From positions 1 through 64,000 of the forward strand of contig CAZMCH010000012.1 of assembly GCA_964564735.1 (NCBI GenBank): 64,000 nucleotides of DNA, given 5' to 3'. Both the position numbers and the translations under genes were made by a program. Origin of the DNA: CAZMCH01 sp964564735. GTDB lineage: Bacteria > Poribacteria > DTPJ01. This document shows, one piece after another, positions 18,186 to 27,800 of this stretch; position 1 is the first letter of the stretch; each line of letters starts with the position of its first letter. The notes under the pieces were generated by a model. The model worked only from the letters and a program-made list of their open reading frames with translations. It did no database searches and was not told the DNA's origin.

Positions 18186-18974
18186 ATGTTAAAAATATTA
18201 TTTATAGGCGACATTATCGGAAGCCCGGGACGATTGGCAGTCGCTAATCTCCTACCAAAATTAAAAGAAAAATATCAGGTAAATCTGACAATCGCTAATG
18301 GCGAAAATCTCGCTGGCGGACTTGGTATCACTCCAGAAACTGCCAACGAAATAATTGCATCAGGAGTTGATGTTGTTACTACTGGAAACCATGTATGGGA
18401 CAAAAAAGAAATACTTGATTATATTGGCATGGATAACAGAATCTTACGACCTGCAAATTATCCCGAAGGGGCGCCCGGCAATGGATTTATGTTTCATCGC
18501 CTTAAAGATTTTACAGTTGCTGTTCTAAACCTTTCTGGATGCGTTTTCATGCAAAATCTTGATAGCCCTTTTCAAGTAGCTAATAAACTTGTTTCCATGA
18601 TTCGTGGAACAACTAAGGTCATCATTATAGATTTTCATGCAGAGGCAACATCCGAAAAAATCGCACTCGGTAGATACCTTGACGGTCAGGTAAGCGCAGT
18701 CATCGGCACACATACTCACGTCCAAACCGCAGACGAAACAATATTTCCTAATGGCACTGCATATATCACAGATGTTGGAATGACAGGTCCAAAAGAGTCA
18801 ATAATCGGAACAAAGATAGATTTAATCATAAGCAAATTCAGATCACAAATGCCAACCAAGTTTGAAGTTCCCAAAGGCGATGTCTTGCTTTGTGCAGTTC
18901 TAGTGGAGATTGATCCCAACACAGGCAAAGCGGAATCAATAAAAAGATTGCAGGAACTCCATGTCTCTATTTGA
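18186..18974 (+). CDS. ymdB: YmdB family metallophosphoesterase
   Basis: This 262-residue protein starts FIGDIIGSPGR and carries the metal-binding motifs ANGENLAGG, TTGNHVWDKKEI, DFHAEATSEK and IGTHTHVQTAD in the order of the TIGR00282/YmdB family. YmdB in Bacillus hydrolyses cyclic nucleotides such as 2',3'-cAMP and affects multicellular behaviour; its gene often follows rny, as it nearly does here. The frame overlaps the start of xseA by 14 bases, so translation is probably coupled. Confidence 0.94.
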   Translation: MLKILFIGDIIGSPGRLAVANLLPKLKEKYQVNLTIANGENLAGGLGITPETANEIIASGVDVVTTGNHVWDKKEILDYIGMDNRILRPANYPEGAPGNGFMFHRLKDFTVAVLNLSGCVFMQNLDSPFQVANKLVSMIRGTTKVIIIDFHAEATSEKIALGRYLDGQVSAVIGTHTHVQTADETIFPNGTAYITDVGMTGPKESIIGTKIDLIISKFRSQMPTKFEVPKGDVLLCAVLVEIDPNTGKAESIKRLQELHVSI

Positions 18975-20199
18975 AACCCAACATATATATAAAGTAAGTG
19001 AACTCACAAAGACAATAAGGCTTATACTTGAGGACAGCCATATATCAGAAGTATGGTTAGAAGGTGAGGTCTCAAATCTCAGTCGCCCTTTCTCAGGACA
19101 TTTATATTTTAAGCTGAAAGATGCAGAAAGCCAGATTGATTGTGCAATATTTAGACCTTTGGCAGACAGAGTTAAATTTGATTTGGAAGATGGTATAAGC
19201 ATACTATTGCAAGGCAGATTGACTGTCTATGAGCCTCGTGGCAATTATCAGATAATCGGCAATCGTGTTGAGCCAATTGGATTAGGCGCATTACAGCTTG
19301 CATTTGAACAGTTGAAGAAAAAACTTGGTGATGAGGGATTATTTGATTTTGAACATAAGAAGCCATTGCCATTTATGCCCCGTAATATAGGCGTTATTAC
19401 ATCAGCAACAGGCGCCGCAATAAGAGATATATTGACTATAATTCGCAGAAGGTTTTATAATGTCCATATACTCATACATCCCGTCAGCGTTCAGGGTGAT
19501 TCTGCACCAAGAGAGATCGCCGAAGCGATTGAAAATATGAATAGAATCGGTGGGCTTGATGTGTTGATTATAGGCAGAGGCGGAGGATCAATTGAGGATT
19601 TGTGGGCTTTCAATGCTGAAATAGTCGCTAGAAGCATATATGCAAGCGAAATACCTATTATATCCGCAGTCGGACATGAGATTGATTTTACAATTGCGGA
19701 TTTTGTAGCGGATTATCGTGCGCCAACGCCATCCGCCGCAGCGGAAATAGTCGTTCCAAATAAAGTTGATCTAATAAGGACGCTGGATAATATAAAAAGT
19801 CGTCTTTATATCAACATGGAAAACCATATTGAGCTAACACGAAGCCAACTTGAAAACACACAATCAAGATTAAAATCAGCAGATATTCGTAACCAAATAC
19901 GTTTCTTTCAACAAAAAATTGACTATATAACACAAAGGCTTTTTGCAGGTATAACAAACACATTGAGGAGCAAAAAGGAAAGTCTTGGAGTAACATTAGC
20001 AAAACTAAATGCCCTAAGTCCATTATCAATATTACAGGACGGATACAGCATTACAAATAAATATCCAAGCAAAAAGCCGATAAAAAGTATAAATGACGCA
20101 TCACTAGGAGATGAAATTGAGGTTAGATTAAAAGATGGAAGCCTGATCTGTGATATAAAGCAAATAATTGGTGATGATGGGGGGAGTCATGACAGATAA
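18961..20199 (+). CDS. xseA: Exodeoxyribonuclease VII large subunit
   Basis: This 412-residue protein has an N-terminal OB fold (VSELTKTIRLILED, WLEGEVSNLSRPFSGHLYF) and a catalytic core with the motifs GVITSATGAAIRDIL, GRGGGSIEDLWAFN and SAVGHEIDFTIADFVAD. A coiled-coil C-terminal region follows. Together with XseB it degrades single-stranded DNA and takes part in mismatch repair and recombination. The gene overlaps ymdB upstream and the xseB reading frame downstream. Confidence 0.97.
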   Translation: MSLFETQHIYKVSELTKTIRLILEDSHISEVWLEGEVSNLSRPFSGHLYFKLKDAESQIDCAIFRPLADRVKFDLEDGISILLQGRLTVYEPRGNYQIIGNRVEPIGLGALQLAFEQLKKKLGDEGLFDFEHKKPLPFMPRNIGVITSATGAAIRDILTIIRRRFYNVHILIHPVSVQGDSAPREIAEAIENMNRIGGLDVLIIGRGGGSIEDLWAFNAEIVARSIYASEIPIISAVGHEIDFTIADFVADYRAPTPSAAAEIVVPNKVDLIRTLDNIKSRLYINMENHIELTRSQLENTQSRLKSADIRNQIRFFQQKIDYITQRLFAGITNTLRSKKESLGVTLAKLNALSPLSILQDGYSITNKYPSKKPIKSINDASLGDEIEVRLKDGSLICDIKQIIGDDGGSHDR

Positions 20200-20440
20200 G
20201 ATAAAATTTGAGGATGCACTAAAAAAGCTAGAAAATATTGTCGAACAGCTTGAGGATGGAGAGCTTTCATTAGAAGAATCCCTTGCAATATTTGAGGAAG
20301 GAATAAAATTATCGAGACTTTGTAGCAAACAGTTAGATGATATTGAAAGAAAGATCGAGATACTCATAAAAGGTAAAGATGGGGAATTTGAGATCGTGCC
20401 ATTTGACGAAGAATTGGAAGATGATGAGGATTCAGAATAA
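20189..20440 (+). CDS. xseB: Exodeoxyribonuclease VII small subunit
   Basis: I chose the ATG at 20189, giving 83 residues that begin MTDKIKFEDALKKLENIV, as XseB proteins normally do; in-frame starts at 20168-20177 would add an unusual M/G-rich stub. The core has LEDGELSLEESLAIFEEGIKL, then a short acidic C-terminal tail (EELEDDEDSE). It overlaps xseA by 11 bases and precedes the prenyl synthase gene by 13, the common xseA-xseB-ispA order. Confidence 0.93.
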   Translation: MTDKIKFEDALKKLENIVEQLEDGELSLEESLAIFEEGIKLSRLCSKQLDDIERKIEILIKGKDGEFEIVPFDEELEDDEDSE

Positions 20441-20453
20441 ATAAGGAGTTATT

Positions 20454-21536
20454 ATGGGATATGAAATGCTCATAAAGGAATTATTAATCAGAAAAGAGAA
20501 AATCCAAGATTATCTATTGAACAATAGGTATAACAAGGCTTTTCGTCCTCAGCATATATACGATTCTGTATATAGTTACTTAAAACATGGTGGAAAAGCC
20601 TTGCGACCATCTGTTTTGCTTTTTTCATGTGGTGCGGTTGGTGGAGACGAAGACAAGATGATCCCTGCAGGTGCTGCGGTTGAGATATTCCATACGTGGA
20701 CGATAGTGCATGATGATATTATTGATAGAGATGATAAGCGCAGAGGCGGATTAACAATACATGAGGAATTTCGCCAAAAGTCAATTAAGGAATTGGGTTA
20801 TAATGATCAAGATGCGGTTCATTATGGAATATCAATAGCGATACTAGCAGGAGATATAATGCAGGGCTGGGCGGTTGCTATGATGTCAGAGCTTGCACAA
20901 AATGGTGTCGATCCTGCACTTGTTTTATATCTTATTGGTGATTCTGAGATTAGGGTGCAGGCAGAATTGGTAGAAGGGCAAGTCTATGATATTCAATATC
21001 CAAGAGTCTCAATAGAATCTCTAAACGAAGAGCAAATAATGCACGTAATGTGGAAAAAAACAGGCGTTCTTTATGAATATTGCGGAAAAGCAGGCGCAAT
21101 GCTTGGATTAAACACCCTTGATGATCAGCATGAGTTCGTTAAGGCAATATCGGACTTTACAGGCAAATGTGGAACTGCATTTCAATTACAAGATGATATA
21201 TTAGGTGTTATCGGTGATGAGAAAACTCTTGGCAAACCCGTTGGTTCAGATATAAGAGAAGGTAAAAAGACAATTATATTTCATTATTCATTTAATAATG
21301 CTAATGACAGACAAAAAGATATTATGCTTAAAACACTTGGCAACCAGCAAGCAAGCGAATCAGCTATAAATGAAGTAAAAAAGATTCTGCTTGATCTTGG
21401 TGGTGTTGAATATACAAAGCAATTAGCCAAGTCATATATTGAGAACTCAATATCCCATCTCGATATTGTGCCAAAATCAAAATATCGTGATCTGTTGTTA
21501 ATGTGGGCTGATTATATGATAGAACGTGAATTTTGA
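20454..21536 (+). CDS. Polyprenyl diphosphate synthase (IspA/GGPP synthase-like)
   Basis: This 360-residue enzyme has the first aspartate-rich motif in HDDIIDRDDKRRGG and the second in QLQDDILGVIGD, both needed for Mg2+-bound prenyl diphosphates. GGKALRPSVLL and GKPVGSDIREGKKT are further family signatures. It condenses isopentenyl diphosphate units to a C15-C40 chain, a precursor of quinones or undecaprenyl phosphate. Chain length cannot be fixed without modelling the residues before the first motif. Its place after xseAB agrees with ispA elsewhere. Confidence 0.94.
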   Translation: MGYEMLIKELLIRKEKIQDYLLNNRYNKAFRPQHIYDSVYSYLKHGGKALRPSVLLFSCGAVGGDEDKMIPAGAAVEIFHTWTIVHDDIIDRDDKRRGGLTIHEEFRQKSIKELGYNDQDAVHYGISIAILAGDIMQGWAVAMMSELAQNGVDPALVLYLIGDSEIRVQAELVEGQVYDIQYPRVSIESLNEEQIMHVMWKKTGVLYEYCGKAGAMLGLNTLDDQHEFVKAISDFTGKCGTAFQLQDDILGVIGDEKTLGKPVGSDIREGKKTIIFHYSFNNANDRQKDIMLKTLGNQQASESAINEVKKILLDLGGVEYTKQLAKSYIENSISHLDIVPKSKYRDLLLMWADYMIEREF

Positions 21537-21711
21537 TAACTCGTTTATATTACAGATGAGATTATTAAATCAAAAAGATCCCTATACTAATTATCAGAAA
21601 TTTGATAGCATACTCTCAAAAATCTGACATTTTTTTAAGATTACCAAATTTATTAATTTAATCTAATGGCTTGTTAAATAATATAAAATAATATTTTGTT
21701 ATATATTATTG

Positions 21712-21727
21712 TGGCATATCATTTGCA
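21712..21727 (+). promoter_or_regulatory. Sigma-54-type (-24/-12) promoter candidate
   Basis: TGGCATATCATTTGCA matches the TGGCAYR-N4-TTGCW pattern, with the GG and GC doublets separated as required. It lies about 90 bases before the giant secreted-protein gene. Confidence 0.5.
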
Positions 21728-21818
21728 ATAATGTAGAATTTATGATTTATTTTGCACATACATTATTCTCATAGTATCATATTTTAAAAGTAGATAATCA
21801 ATACTTAAAATTTATAGA

Positions 21819-24800
21819 ATGGGTGGTGTTCTTATGTATAAGGATGATATAAATCTCAGACGAGGACTTATAATTCCAATATTGTTTATATTGATGTTTA
21901 TGTTTTCTATCAACAATTCTTATAGTGATAGTATAGTATCTTTTAACCGTCCTGCAAAAATAGTTATTGTATCTGGGGATATGCAATCAGGTATCTCTGG
22001 TCAAATGCTTCCTGAACCACTTGTAATAAAATTGCTTGATAAAAATAATATGCCTTCTACATTCTGGAATGTAACCTTCAAGGTAATCGCTGGTGGTGGC
22101 AAAGTATCATGGAATTATATAAAACCAGCAACCGAGATTAAGGTTGCAACTAACTCTCAAGGTATTGCCAGTGCAAATTTAACGGTCGGCGATACCAAAG
22201 CTGTTAATCAAGTTAGAGCCTTTTTTGAGGATCTGACACCAGTTACATTCATTGCAACTGTAGGTAATACCGCCCCTGTATTGCAACCAATAGGAAATAA
22301 AGAAGTTAATGAAGGTGCTTCACTAAAATTTAAGATCTCTGCTACGGATGTTAATATTGATGATGTTTTGACATTTTCAACTAGCACTTTACCAGCAAAT
22401 TCCACATTTGATCATGTAACTGGTATATTTACTTTCAATCCCAATTATACACAGGCAGGAGTCTATAACATAACATTTAAGGTCAGTGATGGATTTGCTG
22501 AGGATTCAGAATTAGTTACTATAACAGTAAAAAATGTCAATCAACCTCCAGTCTTAAATCCAATTGGAAGTCGATCTGTTGATGAAGGTAATGAATTAGC
22601 CATTCTTGTTTCTGCTAATGATCCTGATGGTGATGTTCTTATATATTCTGTGCTGAATATACCAACAGGCGCAACTTTTGATCCATCAACAAGGATATTT
22701 AGATGGAAACCCGGATTTAATGTTGCCCCAAATGGTGGATTTAGAAATTTTAATGTAATATTTATGGTTAAGGACCCATTTGGTTTAAGCGATACAGAAG
22801 AAATAATAATTACCGTTAATGATGTTCAGCCCCTTGTTCCTGATATTCGTGTTTTACCAATAACCTTTGATAATATGCCTTCTTTGGATTTTGGAATCAC
22901 TGACGTAGGTAATTCATCGGATCGCATATTTCAGATACATAATGACGGAAACGAAAACCTAAATATTGCCAATATAAAGACTTCAGATGGGCAATTTAAG
23001 TTTATATCTTATCTGAAGGCAAATTCTGCCCCTATAGATGCTATTGACCCACTGGTATTGCAACTATTAGATGAAAATACGATTATTTCTTATCTTAATA
23101 TAAATAGCAATTTTGTGCCAGTAACTTATTCCCAACAAAATACGCTTATGAGTATTAACTATCCAATTATTGAGCCGGGTAAATGTCTATTGATCAAAGC
23201 TCAATTCAAGCCAATTACAATCGGATTAAAGCAGGCAAATTTCACAATAGAAAACAATGATCCTGATGAAGCCATTGTTATAATGAAGGTTCGTGGAACC
23301 GCTATGCAGACACCAGAAATAAGGGTCTCAACAAATAACATAGATTTTGGTAATATCCAGCTAGGCACATCATTGACTATTCCATTGACGATATACAACG
23401 ATGGCAACGGCGCACTTACTATAAATAGCATAACCATCGATGACACGCAGTTCACTGTTTCTCAATATTCAGAAGTTAGCCCGTCATCGAGCATAACTGT
23501 AAACGTTAAATTTACTCCAACATCTGTCGGTGAAAAAACATCAACACTCAGAATTAGTAGCAATGATCCTGATGAAGCAATCGTCTTGGTAACATTAAAA
23601 GGCAATGCCTTTAGACTTCCTACGCCAGAAATCAGCGTTACACCAACCAGCATAAGCTTTGGTGATGTTGATGTTGGTAAGTCATTAACTAAGACTTTTC
23701 AGATAAACAATACAGGAGACGCAATACTGAATATATCAAGTATAACTTCCAGTAATAATCAATTTGTCGTATTAAATAGCTCTAATGTTCCAGTCGGTTC
23801 ACAGGTAACGATTTCAGTAAGATTTACACCTGCGACTGCAGGGGCAAAGGCTGGACTTTTGACTATAAATAGCAATGATCTTGATGAACCTGCGGTTGTT
23901 GTATCTGTTCAAGGCACAGGTGTTGTTGTTCCACAACCAAATATTCGTGTTTCTCCCACTAGCATTGATTTTGGTGATGTAGTTTTGGGAGAATCTCTAA
24001 TAAAGTATTTGAATATCTATAATGACGGTTCAACAGTGCTTCAAATTACAAGTATCACGTCTAATAATAGTCGTTTTACTATACTAGATAATTCTACTGG
24101 TATTTATTCTGGTGGAGTTGTCCAAATTCGAGTAAAATTTGAACCGCAAGTTTTGGGTTCTGTCTCTGGACTTATTACTATTGCAAGTAATGATCCTGAT
24201 GAGCCGTCCAAGCAAATAGCAATTAAAGGAAAAGGTATAAATCCTCCTTCTGCACTTATAAGATTATTACCAACAAGCCTAGATTTTGGGCAAGTTCAAG
24301 TAACAAAATCACTCACAAAAGAATATAGAATATATAACGATGGCACAACGACACTAAATATAACAAATATAACATCTAATAATGATCAATTTATCCCGAT
24401 ATTTATAGACATGCTTAGCATAGCACCAAATAATTATGTGATTGCAACTGTTCGTTTTGCTCCGGGTTCAGTTGGTCTAAAAACAGGGACTATAAATGTA
24501 TTCAGTAATGACCCTAATAATCCAACAAAAGCCCTTCCAGTTCAGGGAACAGGATTTGTTACAAATGTGCCAGATATTGCGGTTATGCCAATGAGCCTTG
24601 ATTTTGGGGAAGTTGAGATCAATCAGACAATTGTTAGCGGATTCTATATATATAATAATGGCAACGCACTTTTGCAAATATCAAGCATAACATCAAATAA
24701 TACACAATTTAGTATTATAACAAGCACAACTAGCATCGAGCCTGATTATATGGCTCCTGTTGCTGTCAGATTTTCTCCGAATTCAATAGGCACTAAGTCT

Positions 24801-27800
24801 GGAAAAATAACAATACTCAGCAATGACCCCGATCATCCTTCTGTTGAGGTTATGGTCTATGGTGATGGAATATATCCCGGATTACCAGCAATTGGTGTCT
24901 GGAAGCAGATAAAACAGACAGGAATATTAAATGATCTGAATGATGTATTCTTCACTGATTCCAATAGAGGCTGGATAGCAGGATATGACGGCACAATATT
25001 ATATAGTTCAAATGCTGGTGAATCATGGTTGCCTCAGTTTAGCGGAACAAGCAGGTCGCTAGATGGAATTTTCTTCACTGATAATAGCAATGGTTGGGCT
25101 GTTGGACAATATGGAACAGCGTTAAGGACATCTAATGGAGGCAATAACTGGTCATTCCTCAATATGAACATCAATAATTCCCTAAAATCAATAGTATTCA
25201 CTGAACTTAGCAGGGCTTGGACTGTTGGTGATTCTGGAACTGTTATTAGATATAATGGTTCTAGCTGGACTCGCCAAACCAGCAATACAAGCTTTGATCT
25301 AATGGATGTTGATTTTGTCAATAGTAGTCAGGGCTGGGCTGTTGGAGGCTTTGGAACAATAATCAGAACTGTTGACGGTGGTCAGAATTGGTTAACTCAG
25401 TTAAGCAATACAAGCTATGCCTTGAATGGAGTAGATTTCGTAAATAGCTATGAAGGCTGGGCTGTTGGTAGTGGAGGAATTATTTTACATACTCAAAATG
25501 GCGGACAGACTTGGTCACCACAGACTAGCAACGCAAATTTCAATACATTGACAGACGTATTTTTCCTAAATTCTGTCACAGGTTGGGCTGTTGGCTGGAA
25601 TGGAACTATACTCTATACAGTTAACGGAGGACAAAACTGGGTTAGAATTGACAGCGGAGTTACTGAGAATCTACACGCTGTTTATTTTATAGGCCCTGAC
25701 CAAGGCTGGATCGTAGGTGCAAATGGAACTATCTTGAGATATGTTCCCGGATTGCCATCAAGTATTACATCTGTAAGTGTAGCTGGAAGTCCAGCAAATA
25801 GTGGTGGTTCAATAACAATTACTGCTGTTGGTCAATCTCGAAATACCGCTAAATTTTCAATAGCAGGTGTTGTATCTAATGTCTCTATGATAGAAAATCC
25901 CCCCGGAACTTATACGGGTGTTTATAATATTCCACAAGATAGCACAATAAATATTACCGATGCGACTGTTACCGTTACTTTAACAAACAAATACGGTCAA
26001 ATCGCAACAAATACAAGCCAAAAGGTTACAATAGACACTGTATCAATGATTGAATCTGCAGGAGTAACGCCGAATATGCTAAAAGCTGGTGATACAGTCA
26101 TCGTTACAGCAAGCGGAGAATCCGGAGGAGTCACAAGATTTACCATTGAGGGTGTTATTTCAGATGTCTATATGACAGAGACTCCCTATACTTCTGGAAA
26201 ATATATCGGTGAATATAGAATCCCACAAGGCACAAATACCACTAACGCAAAGGTAACCGTTAAACTGACGGATAAACTTGGGAATTCGGCAACAAAAGAA
26301 GCAGGGCTTGTTACAATAGACACAGTTGCTCAAATTGGCGCGATCTCTATAACAGGTAGTCCAGCAGGTCTTGGAAAGACAATAACTGTAACAATGACAG
26401 GCGAGGCAAAAGGCACTGCTAGATTTGGCATAAAAGATTTGGTGGCAAGTGTTTTGATGACTGAGACATCAACAGGCGTTTATACTGGTAATTACACAGC
26501 GAAACAAGGAGATAATGTGAAAAACGCCCTTGTAACAGTAAGTCTAATTGATGCTCTCGGCAATACAGCGACAAAAGATGGTGGTTATGTTACAGCTGAT
26601 GCACTATGTATAATCGATCTCTCGACAATATCAGGTAGTCCGGGACGCGCAGGCGGAAGCATTAAGGTTGATATAGTTGGCGATCCAAATGGAAGCGCAA
26701 AATTTTCTATTGATGGCATTGCGGGTGAAAATGCTCTTGTAGAATCGCCTGTTGGCAGTGGTAAATATACAGGTAATTATATAATACCAGCTAATATAAA
26801 CGTAACAAATGCGGTTGTTACAATTACGCTTGTTGATGCCTTTGGTAATATTGCTTTGGACACAAGCAAGAAAGTAACTATAGATAATATTGTTCCAGAG
26901 ATAACTTCTGTTGAAATATTAGGCAGTCCGGGACGTGTGGGTGGAAAAATTACCGTAAGTATTATCGGTGAACCTAATGCAAAGGCAAAGTTCAGGATTG
27001 AAAACATTGCAGATGAAAATATGCAAGAACAGCCTATTGGTAGTGGAAAATATACGGGTTCATATTCGGTACTTAGCGGAATTAACGTTCAGGACGCTAT
27101 CGTAACAATAACTTTATTAGATTCAGCAGGTAATTTTAGCACCGATTCAAGCAAAAAAATAACCATAGATAATATACCACCAAAGATTACATCCGTAAAT
27201 GTAACGGGAAGCCCGGGTCGTGTAGGTGGAAAAATTGAGGTGAGTATGATTGGAGAACCCAACGGAACCGCAAAATTTAATATTGGTAATATATTAGATA
27301 ACAGCATGACAGAAGAACCCGTTGGGAGTGGTAAATATGTCGGCTTTTATGTGATTCCTAGTAACGTAAATACCAAAGATGCGGTTGTATTAGTAACTTT
27401 AACTGATCTAGCGGGTAATTCTTCTACAGATTCAAGCAAAAAGGCAACTATAGATAATACACCTCCGAAAATTACTTCTGTTGTCGTTGAAGGAAGTCCG
27501 GGAAGTGCAGGCGGAAAGATCACAATAAATGCCTATAGTGAACTATATGCAGACGCTAAATTCAAGATAGAAGGGGTAACTGAAGCTGATATGATAGAAA
27601 CTCCTGCGTCAAGTGGTAAGTATGTTGGCACATATACAATACAAGAAGGAATCAGCGTCAAAGATGCCATTGTAACGGTAACCATAACCGATTCAGCAGG
27701 AAATATAGCGAGTAACACAAGCCAAAAAGTTACAATAGATAGCACTGTTCCAAAGGTAGAATCTGTGGAGATTACAGGGAGCCCGGGCAAGGCTGGTGGA

